NCBI GenBank assembly: GCA_942493385.1 | Contig: OW818699.1 | Location: 2,542,001 to 2,606,000, forward strand | Source of the DNA: UBA8389 sp942493385 | GTDB taxonomy: Bacteria; Bacteroidota; Bacteroidia; Bacteroidales; UBA1402 | Length of the DNA stretch: 64,000 nucleotides | Direction of reading: 5' to 3' | Part shown: one piece after another, positions 24,359-33,533 of the stretch | Numbering within the stretch: the first letter of the stretch is position 1 | Layout: every line of letters starts with the position of its first letter | The notes under the pieces: model-generated | The model's input: only the letters and a program-made list of their open reading frames with translations | Told to the model about the DNA's origin: nothing | Databases searched by the model: none | Position numbers and translations under genes: made by a program

Positions 24359-26896
24359 ATGATTGATCAAGACCGCATTATTCGGATAAACATTGAAGAG
24401 GAAATGAAATCTTCCTACATTGATTATTCGATGTCTGTGATCGTTTCGCGCGCGCTACCTGACGTGCGGGACGGTTTGAAACCGGTTCATCGCCGGGTTT
24501 TATTTGGTATGAATGAATTGGGCAACAATTCTGACAAACCGTACAAGAAATCAGCCAGAATCGTCGGGGACGTTCTTGGTAAATATCATCCGCACGGAGA
24601 CTCCTCCGTCTATTACGCGATGGTTCGTCTGGCCCAGGAATGGTCCATGCGCTACCCGATGGTGGACGGTCAGGGAAACTTCGGTTCGGTGGACGGCGAT
24701 TCCCCCGCTGCCATGCGTTACACCGAGTGCCGCCTTCGCAAGATAGCAGAAGACATGTTGCTGGACATCGAAAAAGATACGGTGAACATGCAACTCAATT
24801 TCGATGACACCTTAAAAGAGCCGACCGTTCTTCCAAGCCGCATTCCAAATCTATTGGTGAATGGTGCGTCCGGCATCGCCGTGGGTATGGCCACCAACAT
24901 GCCTCCCCACAATTTGTCGGAAGTTGTTGACGGCATGATCGCTTACATCAACAACAACGACATCGAAATTCCTGAGTTGATGAAGTACATCATCGCTCCA
25001 GACTTCCCGACCGGTGGTTTCATTTATGGCTACCAAGGTGTGAAAGAAGCCTTTGAAACGGGCAGGGGAAGAGTCGTCATGCGGGCCAAGGCCAATATTG
25101 AAAACGACGGCAGCCGTGAAAAGATTGTCGTTACCGAAATACCTTACCTGGTCAACAAGGCTGAACTCATCACAGCCATTGCCGACTTGGTAAAAGAACA
25201 AAAAATCGACGGCATTTACCATGTCAACGACGAATCCGACCGTGATGGCATGCGCATCGTTGTGGAAGTCAAGAAAGATGCCAATTCCAATGTATTGCTG
25301 AACAAGCTGTACAAGATGACGGCGCTCCAGACCTCCTTCAGCGTAAACAACATCGCACTGGTACACGGACGTCCGAAAATGCTGAACCTGAAAGACATGA
25401 TCAAGCATTTCATCGATCATCGTCATGAAGTGGTGACCCGCCGTACCCAATACGATCTGAACGAGGCTGAAAAACGTGCGCACATCCTTCAAGGTTTAAT
25501 CATTGCCTGCGACAACATCGATCGGGTCATCGCCATCATCCGTTCTTCGCAATCTCCAGATGAAGCGCGTGAACGTCTTATGGCTGAATTCGAACTTTCT
25601 GACATTCAATCACGTGCCATCGTTGAAATGCGTCTCCGTCAGCTCACCGGCCTCGAAATGGACAAACTCCGCAACGAGTACGAAGCATTGATGTTGAAAA
25701 TCGCCTATTTTAAAGAAGTTCTGGCCAGTTTGGAAATGCGCATGAACATCGTCAAGGAGGAACTCGAAGAAGTGAAAGCCAAATACGGTGATGTCCGTCG
25801 TTCGGAAATCATCTATGCTTCCGAGGATTTCAATCCGGAAGATTTCTATGCTGACGATGAAATGATCATCACCATTTCCCATTTGGGCTACATCAAACGC
25901 ACTCCGCTGAGCGAATTTCGTTCGCAAAACCGTGGGGGAGTAGGTTCCAAGGGCAGTGAAACCAGGGACGAAGACTTTGTGGAATACATTTATCCGGCAT
26001 CCATGCACAATACCATCATGTTCTTCACTCAGAAGGGTAAGTGCTACTGGCTTAAGGTTTATGAAATACCGGAAGGAACCAAGAACTCCAAAGGCCGTGC
26101 CATCCAAAACCTTCTGAACATTGATTCAGATGATAAGGTGAACGCGTTCATTAGAGTGAAAAACCTGCAGACAGATCAGGAATTCATCAATTCCCATTAC
26201 CTGATTTTCGCCACCAAACAAGGTGTCGTAAAGAAAACCGTATTGGAACAATATTCCCGTCCGCGTGCCAACGGTGTGATAGCCATTTCCATCCGTGAAG
26301 ACGACCAAGTGATTGGTGTTCGCATGACAAACGGAAATACCCAAGTACTGATGGCCAACCGCAACGGTCGCGCCATCCGTTTCCATGAAAGTGCTGTCCG
26401 TGTGATGGGCCGTACTGCAACTGGTGTGCGAGGAATGACTTTGGACACAGATGGTCAGGACGAAGTAATCGGCATGATCTGCATCAAGGATCCTGAAACA
26501 GAATCCATCATGGTCGTTTCCGAACAAGGCTATGGCAAACGCTCGGAAATTGAAGATTACCGCGTGACCAACCGTGGCGGAAAAGGTGTCAAAACCTTGA
26601 ACGTCACTGAAAAAACTGGTAAGCTGGTTTCCATCAAGAGTGTTACCGACGATAGTGATCTGATGATTATCAACAAGTCTGGCATCACCATCCGTGTGAA
26701 AGTCTCCGATTTCCGCATCATGGGTCGTGCCACACAAGGAGTTCGACTGATCAATCTGGAAAAACGGCACGATGAAATCGCATCCGTTTGTAAGGTAGCA
26801 TCCGAACCGGATGAGGAAGAAGTACCAGTTGTACTGACCGACGCCCTTGAAAATCCGGTGGCCGATGTTGAAAATTCAACTCAAGATACTGAATAA
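24359..26896 (+). CDS. gyrA: DNA gyrase subunit A
   Basis: An 845-residue topoisomerase II A subunit that cuts and rejoins DNA to add negative supercoils. The catalytic Tyr121 is in AAMRYTE; the DNA-gate region reads HPHGDSSVYYAMVRLAQ. The C-terminal beta-pinwheel has a GyrA-box-like QNRGGVG near residue 523 and TNRGGKG near 737, and an acidic tail follows. At the position of E. coli Asp87 this protein has Tyr86 (Ser82 matches E. coli Ser83); bulky aromatic residues here are known in Bacteroidota and need not mean acquired quinolone resistance. It is divergent from clpC with 275 bases between the starts. Confidence 0.95.
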   Translation: MIDQDRIIRINIEEEMKSSYIDYSMSVIVSRALPDVRDGLKPVHRRVLFGMNELGNNSDKPYKKSARIVGDVLGKYHPHGDSSVYYAMVRLAQEWSMRYPMVDGQGNFGSVDGDSPAAMRYTECRLRKIAEDMLLDIEKDTVNMQLNFDDTLKEPTVLPSRIPNLLVNGASGIAVGMATNMPPHNLSEVVDGMIAYINNNDIEIPELMKYIIAPDFPTGGFIYGYQGVKEAFETGRGRVVMRAKANIENDGSREKIVVTEIPYLVNKAELITAIADLVKEQKIDGIYHVNDESDRDGMRIVVEVKKDANSNVLLNKLYKMTALQTSFSVNNIALVHGRPKMLNLKDMIKHFIDHRHEVVTRRTQYDLNEAEKRAHILQGLIIACDNIDRVIAIIRSSQSPDEARERLMAEFELSDIQSRAIVEMRLRQLTGLEMDKLRNEYEALMLKIAYFKEVLASLEMRMNIVKEELEEVKAKYGDVRRSEIIYASEDFNPEDFYADDEMIITISHLGYIKRTPLSEFRSQNRGGVGSKGSETRDEDFVEYIYPASMHNTIMFFTQKGKCYWLKVYEIPEGTKNSKGRAIQNLLNIDSDDKVNAFIRVKNLQTDQEFINSHYLIFATKQGVVKKTVLEQYSRPRANGVIAISIREDDQVIGVRMTNGNTQVLMANRNGRAIRFHESAVRVMGRTATGVRGMTLDTDGQDEVIGMICIKDPETESIMVVSEQGYGKRSEIEDYRVTNRGGKGVKTLNVTEKTGKLVSIKSVTDDSDLMIINKSGITIRVKVSDFRIMGRATQGVRLINLEKRHDEIASVCKVASEPDEEEVPVVLTDALENPVADVENSTQDTE

Positions 26897-26935
26897 TAGT
26901 AATTTAACCATTTTTATTCATTTAATTATACAACA

Positions 26936-28147
26936 ATGAGAAAGATCATTTTTTTGCTTTCTGCACTGCTTCTGATAGGAGGTAGTTCGTTTGCGCAAAA
27001 GAAAAATGTGGCAAAAGCCAGTTCAAAACTCCAGGCCGAACCACAAGACACTAGAGGTGCTAAAGAAGCGATTCTATTGGCATTGAAGGATTCCACCACA
27101 AGTAAGGATGCAAAAACATGGTTTACAGCCGGTGAAGTGTTCAATGCCATCTACACAGAGCAACAGAAAAATGAATTGCTTTCAAAAAAAGGTGACAGGG
27201 CATTAATGGCAAACTGTACGGAGACATCATTGAATTACTTCCTGATAGCCGATTCATTGGATAAATTGCCAAATGCCAAAGGCAAAATTGCACCCAAGTA
27301 CCATGCCAGAATTGTGGAAAAGATAAAAGCACTGCAAAATGGTTTCACCGAGGGTGGTTCTCACTTTTACGAACAAAAGGATTATAAGAATGCCTTGAAA
27401 TTCTTTGATGTGTATATTAATTATCAGAACATACCCCAAATGAAGGGTCTTGGACTGGAAAAAGATACCTTGGTCAAGCGGATTACCTATTATTGCGGTC
27501 TTTGTGCAACTCAGGCTGAATTGCCTCAGCTTGCTGTGAAGTACTATGAGATTGTTAAGGACAGTGTTGATTCCAAATGGATTTATGCTCGTTTGTGCGA
27601 TGATTATTCGACGTTGAAAGATACGGTCAACATGATCCGCATGTTCAAGATGGGTGCTCAAAAATTTCCAAATGAATCATACTATGTTCGCAGTCTGATC
27701 AACTATTACATCAACCAGAACAAGATGGAGGAGGCTTTATCTTGGATTAATGCCGCCCTTGATTTAGAACCGACAAGTGCAGTACTTTGGAATGTTAAGG
27801 GTAGAATTCTAGAAACGAAGAATATAGAAGAATCTAAAGCGTGTTATCAGAAATCCATAGATATGGACCCGAAATTTGCTGAAGCTCTTGGTAATCTGGG
27901 CCGTATCTATTACAACAAAGCGGTTGAAGAACTTGACCGCATCAACGCTATTCGTGATGATAAAAAATACAAAATCGAAAAGGCAAAACTAAAGACCACG
28001 TTTGAAATTCCACTGCCATATTTCGAAAAAGCGTATCAGATCAATCCGGATGAACGTGATTATGTGATCGCTTTGAGAGGTATCTATTACAACTTGGGGC
28101 AGGATGCCAAATACCAAGAAATGGATAAAAAGCTGAAGAGCATGTAA
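26936..28147 (+). CDS. Exported tetratricopeptide repeat protein
   Basis: A 403-residue protein with an N-terminal signal peptide (MRKIIFLLSALLLIGGSSFAQ). TPR helices cover most of the rest, for example SYYVRSLINYYINQNKMEEALSWINAALDLEPTSAVLWNVKG and a following repeat with DPKFAEALGNLGRIYYNKA. TPR arrays mediate protein contacts; no catalytic domain is seen. It follows gyrA after 39 bases but is exported and functionally unrelated, so co-transcription is probable but not informative. A clear terminator follows. Exact partner and role are unknown. Confidence 0.8.
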   Translation: MRKIIFLLSALLLIGGSSFAQKKNVAKASSKLQAEPQDTRGAKEAILLALKDSTTSKDAKTWFTAGEVFNAIYTEQQKNELLSKKGDRALMANCTETSLNYFLIADSLDKLPNAKGKIAPKYHARIVEKIKALQNGFTEGGSHFYEQKDYKNALKFFDVYINYQNIPQMKGLGLEKDTLVKRITYYCGLCATQAELPQLAVKYYEIVKDSVDSKWIYARLCDDYSTLKDTVNMIRMFKMGAQKFPNESYYVRSLINYYINQNKMEEALSWINAALDLEPTSAVLWNVKGRILETKNIEESKACYQKSIDMDPKFAEALGNLGRIYYNKAVEELDRINAIRDDKKYKIEKAKLKTTFEIPLPYFEKAYQINPDERDYVIALRGIYYNLGQDAKYQEMDKKLKSM

Positions 28148-28171
28148 ATCCATTCTTTGATTCAAAATAGG

Positions 28172-28206
28172 GTAGGCTGTTGTATTTACGACAGCCTATT
28201 TTTTTT
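28172..28206 (+). terminator. Terminator after the TPR gene
   Basis: TAGGCTGT pairs with ACAGCCTA around a short loop, followed by eight T. It separates the gyrA/TPR unit from the structured element downstream. The stretch from 28207 to 28338 holds nothing I can recognise; a 67-codon open frame there has no protein-like features. Confidence 0.8.
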
Positions 28207-28338
28207 GTGCTATGAACTCACATGTAAGCTACTATCAATTTTTAAAACTGGTTGGAAGGGTGGATCTAAAACTGTTTCAATTTATATTATTCAACATAAT
28301 ATTAATTATAACCCAGAAAAGGGCAAGAACGCGCTGAA

Positions 28339-28462
28339 AGAAGTTTTAAATGAGCTTTAAGGTCAAGGCACTGATTATGAGACATACCGGAGCGTACTTT
28401 AGGGTACGTGAGGATTGTCGAATAAGCAGTAACGATGAGATTGAAGCTCATTTAAGACTTCT
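28339..28462 (+). repeat. Structured dispersed element, copy B (candidate RNA)
   Basis: A 124-bp element matching copy A at 4723-4843. The 22-base outer arms (28339-28360 and 28441-28462) pair at 22 of 22 positions, counting two G-T pairs, yet their sequence is unrelated to the arms of copy A. The core carries the same blocks: GGTCAAGGCACTG, CCGGAGCGTAC, GTACGTGAGGAT, CAGTAACG and GAGATTG. The outer right arm ends on the last base of the stop codon of the opposing universal stress protein gene, exactly as copy A does with holA. Confidence 0.8.
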
Positions 28463-29568
28463 TATCCTTTAATTACCAACAACGGCGTACTACCATGAAA
28501 CACCATCCGATGTGCAATTCCTGGATTGAACAATCGCGCAAATAAATTTCTTTTTTGAGATGCCAAGGTCAATATGTCAATCTTGCAATCCAGAATGAAC
28601 TTATTCAGATTTTCGATAATCTTCCCATTCCCCAGCAAAACATACGATGTTTCCAGTTCTGGATACTGTCTTTTGAAGTATTCCTTGACTCCGGCCAACT
28701 GGACTTCATCCCATGGATTCTCCGTATCCGAAAAGTGTACAAAATACACTTTTAACTTGAGCGATTTTAACAACTGCATCATGGTGTCAAAAACAACCAA
28801 ATCGCGTTGGTCAAAGCGGGTCAAAAATCCAACGGTCCGAATGCCTTCAAAACGATCAAAAGGCGTTTGATCCGGGAAAGCGAAAACTGGAACGTTGGTA
28901 CGATCGATGACTTCTGCCGTAACACTACCTAATAGATCGCTGCTAATGGAATCTGCACCTTTGGTACCCATGATGAGCATCAATGGCTTGTGCTTTTTGG
29001 CATAAATCAGAATTTGTTCCTCAGGAACACCTTCACGGAATTTTGCAACAATCTGAACATCAGGCAATAGGCCGGTAGACATATCCACACGAAGCTGATT
29101 CACGAGTTTGTCCATCTCTGATTCGTTCTTCTGCATCAACGATTTCATGGCTTCTTCGCTGTGTTCATCGAAGGCAAAGGCATCGCTTATGGGCATTCCA
29201 CCAGAATAGAATGGGCTGTAATAGGTATGCAACAATACGATGGTTGCGTCCATGGATTTGGCAACACTGAAAGCCAAGCGGGCAGCTTTCATGGTATATT
29301 CTGAGAAATCGACCGGAACCAGAATTATTCTTGGCAACATTTTTGGTACAGCCTTTTCATCACACTCAAAATCCACATGTTCAATAATTTCCAATGCTGC
29401 TGGAAGATCAACTTCCCGAATCCGAACACGTACGCCAGCAGAAACGACTGGCTGGATCAAATTCACATTGTGAAGGCAAACTTCAATTCCTTTTGATTCC
29501 AGAATGCCTTTCAGAATGATGGCACGTTCATAGGTATGAATGGCAACGGTGACGAGGTTTTCTTCCAT
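28462..29568 (-). CDS. DUF2007 - universal stress protein fusion (two Usp domains)
   Basis: A 368-residue cytoplasmic protein. Residues 1-68 resemble the DUF2007 putative signal-transducing domain (TYERAIILKGILESKGIEVCL, then VRIREVDLPAALEII). Residues 78-230 are a Usp domain with RIILVPVDFSEYTMKAARLAF and the ATP-binding pattern in IMGTKGADSISSDLLGSVTAEV. A second Usp-like domain (235-368) keeps the fold (TVGFLTRFDQRDLVVFD and TPLLVIKG) but lacks the glycine-rich ATP motif, so it is probably non-binding. Stress signalling is assumed from the family. Its stop codon touches the structured repeat copy B. Confidence 0.85.
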   Translation of the reverse strand: MEENLVTVAIHTYERAIILKGILESKGIEVCLHNVNLIQPVVSAGVRVRIREVDLPAALEIIEHVDFECDEKAVPKMLPRIILVPVDFSEYTMKAARLAFSVAKSMDATIVLLHTYYSPFYSGGMPISDAFAFDEHSEEAMKSLMQKNESEMDKLVNQLRVDMSTGLLPDVQIVAKFREGVPEEQILIYAKKHKPLMLIMGTKGADSISSDLLGSVTAEVIDRTNVPVFAFPDQTPFDRFEGIRTVGFLTRFDQRDLVVFDTMMQLLKSLKLKVYFVHFSDTENPWDEVQLAGVKEYFKRQYPELETSYVLLGNGKIIENLNKFILDCKIDILTLASQKRNLFARLFNPGIAHRMVFHGSTPLLVIKG

Positions 29569-29718
29569 GGCCGTATTTTTTTGAGGTTCTTTTTAACCAT
29601 CTTATGATGATTCTAAGGTACAACGGAATTGGCCGGAATGGCAAAGGGGAATTGTTAAAATATATTAACAACCCCCCTCTCCTGCCCTATGGGCAAATTT
29701 TAAAAATGGCTCTAGGAA

Positions 29719-30975
29719 CTAAAAAGTATAGGCTAGAATGGCATATATTCTGGAGTTTGAGATGCGTTCGGCATTAACAATGCTACCGGTTGCGGAACGA
29801 CTTCCCCAGGCAGCATTCGTGTATTCGAGTTCAACTCCAAGTTTCCAATTCTTGAAATTGTAGCTGTATGTCGGCGTAATTCGGAAAATATCGCTTATCA
29901 TTTTTTCGGAAGAGGTGTTTGCCTTATCTACACCCATGCCGTAGAAATTACTTCCAATCGGCAAATCTTCAGCAGGTCCAAGATTCTTTGTAAAGCCTCC
30001 AAACAAACCAACTTGGTGAACCACACCATAATTCAATTGGATGAAAGTAGAAAGATTGTTGTACGGGATGTACTTGTTATCCGGTGTGATGGCATAACCA
30101 CCGATAAAGTTCAGGTCAGTCAAATTCTGACCAAGAATTCCTTTGACGTTGGCCGTGAGCTTTCCATTGGTGTACGAACCGTAAAGCATAAAGGCAGGTG
30201 TACGCAAAACATTCGTATTCACATGTTTGACTCCTAAACCATCCGTGAAATATCGGTTGGGCATAATGGATTTGTATTCACCACCCAGTCCAAGCAGTAC
30301 GTGTTCGAATTTTGATTCAATGCTGACATACAATTCCGGCAATAGGGCATTTCGTTGGTAAAGATAGGTTGAAGTATTTGTGGTAGGTGTAGTGAGATCA
30401 GGGCCAGATGAGGTATAAGACATTTCGTATATGGCAGCGGCAGAAAGTTTGATATTTTTAATCAAGTAATCGTAACGTACCTGCGGACTGCGATTGAAGG
30501 GTTGAAACAAGGCTCCGGTGTTCAGTGAAAGTATTAGTGGATGAACACCTAACGTGAACATGGGATGCCAAGTTTGACCGACCAGTAAGGAAGAATGATC
30601 CCAATTCAATTGGGTATAAGCTTGACGAAGGCGTAAAATGGTGAAGTTGGGGGCACCGGAAAAATCGGTTTCAATTTTTCCGGTTGCCTTTTTTGCTCCA
30701 AGAAAATTGGTTGGTATGCTGAAGTTGAAACCAAATCGGGTTGTAATGCTGGTAAACGAAGTAGAGGGTGTGGCATTCAAGTCTTCACCGCTGGCGTTCA
30801 AATCTCGGAACATCGGATACAATGAAAAAACATCCTGATTGCCCGAAAGAATTTTTCGGGAATCCAAGGTGTAATCACTGCGGATGAATCCATAGAGTTT
30901 GTAAGAAGGTGCCTCTTGGGCAAAAACACACAAGATGTTTACAAACAGAAGCAAGACAAGGATTTTCTTATTCAT
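29719..30975 (-). CDS. Outer membrane porin-like beta-barrel protein (DcaP-like)
   Basis: I choose the ATG at 30975, giving MNKKILVLLLFVNILCVFAQ as the signal peptide and 418 residues in all. The mature part is rich in alternating aromatic/polar strands (YKLYGFIRSDYTLDSRKI, LRLRQAYTQLNWDHSSLLVGQTWHP) and ends in a terminal aromatic (RIYAILAYTF), as outer membrane barrels do. The pattern fits DcaP-like trimeric porins found in Bacteroidota. The substrate is unknown. It starts two bases after the rimO stop and is probably the last gene of the rpmB-to-rimO region or a read-through partner. Confidence 0.75.
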   Translation of the reverse strand: MNKKILVLLLFVNILCVFAQEAPSYKLYGFIRSDYTLDSRKILSGNQDVFSLYPMFRDLNASGEDLNATPSTSFTSITTRFGFNFSIPTNFLGAKKATGKIETDFSGAPNFTILRLRQAYTQLNWDHSSLLVGQTWHPMFTLGVHPLILSLNTGALFQPFNRSPQVRYDYLIKNIKLSAAAIYEMSYTSSGPDLTTPTTNTSTYLYQRNALLPELYVSIESKFEHVLLGLGGEYKSIMPNRYFTDGLGVKHVNTNVLRTPAFMLYGSYTNGKLTANVKGILGQNLTDLNFIGGYAITPDNKYIPYNNLSTFIQLNYGVVHQVGLFGGFTKNLGPAEDLPIGSNFYGMGVDKANTSSEKMISDIFRITPTYSYNFKNWKLGVELEYTNAAWGSRSATGSIVNAERISNSRIYAILAYTF

Positions 30976-30977
30976 TT

Positions 30978-32282
30978 TCAATTGGTTAAGATGGTTCCAA
31001 ACAGGTCGTACGGGCCGGCAGAATCAATCTTGACCGAATAGAACGAACCGATGTTCAATGGGGTTTCTTTGGTTATGAATACTTCAGGATCTACATCCGG
31101 CGAATCGAATTCCGTGCGACCGACAAAATAATCGGGCTCTTCACGGTCTACAATGACCTTGAACGTCTGACCCACTTTAGCGGTGTTGATTTCGGCCGAG
31201 ATATCTTGTTGCAACAACATAAGTTCGTCCAGGCGTGCCCGTTTGACTGCTTCAGATATGTTGTCCTCATAATGACGTGCGGCATACGTGCCTTCCTCGT
31301 CGGAATAGATGAAAGCGCCCATACGTTCGAAACGTTGCTCTTTTACAAAATCACAAAGCTGGCGGAAATCATCGGCTGTTTCGCCTGGGTGGCCCACCAT
31401 CAGGGTGGTTCGTAAGTGGATGCCAGGAACTTCCTGACGGATTTTGTTCAGTAGTTCAATAGTGGCAGCCCGGTCAATCTTGCGGCGCATTTTGAGGAGC
31501 ATGGGGTCGCTGATGTGCTGTAGGGCCATGTCAAGGTAGGCACAGACATTTGAATTCTCGCGCATGACTCGTAGCAGGTCCATGGGAAAATCGTATGGGT
31601 AGGTATAATGAAGTCTCAGCCAGTCCAAACCAGGTATTTTTGCCATTTGTTCAACCAATTCAGGGAGTTTCAAGGCTTTATAGTTGTCAAGTCCATAATA
31701 CGACAGATCCTGAGCGATCAGTTGGACTTCTTTAACTCCTTTGGCAACAAGGTTGCGGACTTCTTCCAAAACATCTTCCATGGGCCTGGAAACGTGCTTT
31801 CCAGTGATGATGGGAATGGCGCAATAGGAACAGGTACGGCTGCAACCTTCGGAAATCTTGACGTAAGCATAATGGGAAGGCGTTGTGAGACTGCGTTCCA
31901 GCCTTAAATCGTCTCGATAAACCTCGCCAAGGTCGGACAACACTTCTTTCCAATTGAATTTACCGTAGAAATGGTCCACTTCGGGTATTTCCTTACCGAG
32001 TTCAGATAAGTACCGCTCGGAAAGACAACCCATTACGTAGAGTTTGCTGATCCTTCCTTTTTTTCGTGCGTCGGCGTATTCAAGAATGGTTTCAATGGAT
32101 TCTTCCTTGGCATCACCGATGAAGCCGCAGGTATTGACAATGACGATGCCACCTGAAGGCACTTCGGAGTCGTGACCGACCGCGTATCCGATGGCTTCAA
32201 ACTGACGTAGCAATTGTTCCGAATCCACCAGATTCTTGGAACAACCCATGGTAACGATGGTCACGTGTCGAATGGCCTTCAT
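30978..32282 (-). CDS. rimO: Ribosomal protein S12 methylthiotransferase RimO
   Basis: A 434-residue radical SAM methylthiotransferase that modifies Asp88 of ribosomal protein S12. The N-terminal UPF0004 domain has three cluster cysteines (TMGCSKNLVDSE, NTCGFIGDAKEES, VMGCLSERY). The radical SAM motif is CSRTCSYCAIP near residue 147. A C-terminal TRAM domain binds substrate. RimO rather than MiaB is supported by YAYVKISEGC and the IDREEPDYFVGRTEFDSPDVDPEV end. Its start is directly next to the ftsY stop. Confidence 0.94.
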   Translation of the reverse strand: MKAIRHVTIVTMGCSKNLVDSEQLLRQFEAIGYAVGHDSEVPSGGIVIVNTCGFIGDAKEESIETILEYADARKKGRISKLYVMGCLSERYLSELGKEIPEVDHFYGKFNWKEVLSDLGEVYRDDLRLERSLTTPSHYAYVKISEGCSRTCSYCAIPIITGKHVSRPMEDVLEEVRNLVAKGVKEVQLIAQDLSYYGLDNYKALKLPELVEQMAKIPGLDWLRLHYTYPYDFPMDLLRVMRENSNVCAYLDMALQHISDPMLLKMRRKIDRAATIELLNKIRQEVPGIHLRTTLMVGHPGETADDFRQLCDFVKEQRFERMGAFIYSDEEGTYAARHYEDNISEAVKRARLDELMLLQQDISAEINTAKVGQTFKVIVDREEPDYFVGRTEFDSPDVDPEVFITKETPLNIGSFYSVKIDSAGPYDLFGTILTN

Positions 32283-33251
32283 CTAGTTTTCGTCGCTGAA
32301 AAGAGTGTTGACGAAGGCTCTTCGATTAAAGAGCTGTAGATGGTTGATGCCTTCGCCCAGACCAATGTATTTGACTGGGATTTGGAACTGATCGGAAATG
32401 CCGATGACCACACCGCCTTTGGCAGTTCCATCCAACTTAGTGATGGCTAAGGCATTGACTTCGGTAGCCAAGGTAAATTGACGGGCTTGCTCGTAGGCAT
32501 TCTGACCGGTTGAACCGTCCAAAACGAGCAGTATTTCGTGTGGCGCATCGGGCACCACTTTTTTCATGACGTCTTTGATTTTGGTCAATTCGTTCATCAG
32601 ACCGATTTTGTTGTGAAGGCGGCCTGCGGTATCGATAAGTACCACGTCGGCATCATTGGCTACGGCAGACTTCAACGTATCGAACGCTACGGATGCTGGA
32701 TCCGAACCCATGGCTTGTTTGATGACGGGTACCCCTGCTCTTTCACCCCAGATGACCAGTTGTTCAACGGCAGCAGCTCGGAACGTATCAGCAGCACCGA
32801 GGTAGACGGATTTTCCTGCCTGTTTGAACTGATGGGCCAGCTTGCCGATGGTGGTGGTCTTTCCTACACCGTTGACGCCGACCACCATGATGACATAGGG
32901 TTTTTTATCGGAAGGCAATTGAAAAGAATCGGCATCTTCGCTATCGTGTTTGATGAGCAGGCCGGTGATTTCTTCGCGCAAGACGTTGTTGAGTTCTTTC
33001 GTGTCTACGTATTTATCTCTGGCCACGCGCTTTTCGATGCGTTCAATGATGCGAATGGTTGTATCCACACCCACGTCGGAAGTAATAAGAATTTCTTCCA
33101 GCTGGTCGAGCACATCTTCGTCCACTTTGGACTTTCCAGCGATGGCCCTGCTTATTTTTGAAAAGACACTTTCCTTGGTTTTGGCCAGTCCTTGGTCAAG
33201 CAGTGCTTTTTCTTCCTTTTTATCTTTAGAAAACAGATTGAATATACCCAT
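32283..33251 (-). CDS. ftsY: Signal recognition particle receptor FtsY
   Basis: A 322-residue SRP GTPase receptor that docks ribosome-SRP complexes at the membrane. It has the short N-terminus usual in Bacteroidota and no long acidic A domain. The N domain is helical (residues 1-100). The G domain has G1 GVNGVGKTTTIGKLA near residue 125, DTFRAAAVEQL, G3 DTAGRLHN near 206, G4 TKLDGTAKGGV near 272, and GLGEGINHLQLFN. A terminator separates it from the ribosomal protein genes upstream, but rimO follows directly. Confidence 0.95.
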   Translation of the reverse strand: MGIFNLFSKDKKEEKALLDQGLAKTKESVFSKISRAIAGKSKVDEDVLDQLEEILITSDVGVDTTIRIIERIEKRVARDKYVDTKELNNVLREEITGLLIKHDSEDADSFQLPSDKKPYVIMVVGVNGVGKTTTIGKLAHQFKQAGKSVYLGAADTFRAAAVEQLVIWGERAGVPVIKQAMGSDPASVAFDTLKSAVANDADVVLIDTAGRLHNKIGLMNELTKIKDVMKKVVPDAPHEILLVLDGSTGQNAYEQARQFTLATEVNALAITKLDGTAKGGVVIGISDQFQIPVKYIGLGEGINHLQLFNRRAFVNTLFSDEN

Positions 33252-33310
33252 GATTTCTGGTGTGCGTCAAAACGCTGCAAAAGTACGTAATTATGCTTAA
33301 ATTGACAAAT

Positions 33311-33346
33311 TGAAAAAGGCTGGAATCGTATGAAACCAGCCTTTTA
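33311..33346 (-). terminator. Terminator between the DUF4295 gene and ftsY
   Basis: AAAGGCTGG pairs with CCAGCCTTT around a 12-base loop, followed by five T on the minus strand (two within the stem end). Confidence 0.7.
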
Positions 33347-33366
33347 GGTATGTGTTGTACAGTCAA

Positions 33367-33525
33367 TTACTTTTTGGTGAAAAAGTCGTTGATTTTATCG
33401 TTGTGTACAATTTCTTCGTTGAAAGTATAAGCTCCGGTTTTCGGAGATTTAACCATCTTGATCACCTTGGCGTAGGCACGACCTTCGCCTTTGTTTTGCA
33501 TCGATGCAACTGCTTTTTTTGCCAT
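33367..33525 (-). CDS. DUF4295 small basic protein (ribosome-associated)
   Basis: A 52-residue gene, starting MAKKAVASMQNKGEGRAYAK and ending FFTKK, strongly basic. DUF4295 proteins occur in Bacteroidota almost always right after rpmB and rpmG, as here (eight bases after the rpmG stop). The N-terminus resembles small ribosomal proteins and ribosome association is likely, but it is inferred from context. The length gives 53 codons with a TAA stop. Confidence 0.88.
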   Translation of the reverse strand: MAKKAVASMQNKGEGRAYAKVIKMVKSPKTGAYTFNEEIVHNDKINDFFTKK

Positions 33526-33533
33526 GGCTTAAA

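Noticed and set aside
24851..25492. 213-codon minus-strand open frame within gyrA
   Set aside because: It is fully inside gyrA, has no recognisable domain, and gyrA itself is certain.
28157..28360. 67-codon plus-strand open frame after the TPR gene
   Set aside because: It runs through an intrinsic terminator and into the left arm of the structured element, and has no protein-like features.
28339..28462. Simple intrinsic terminator
   Set aside because: The arms are long but no T-run follows on the likely RNA strand, and the conserved internal loops are not needed for termination.
32538..33161. 207-codon plus-strand open frame within ftsY
   Set aside because: Antisense shadow of ftsY, whose GTPase motifs are complete in the other frame.
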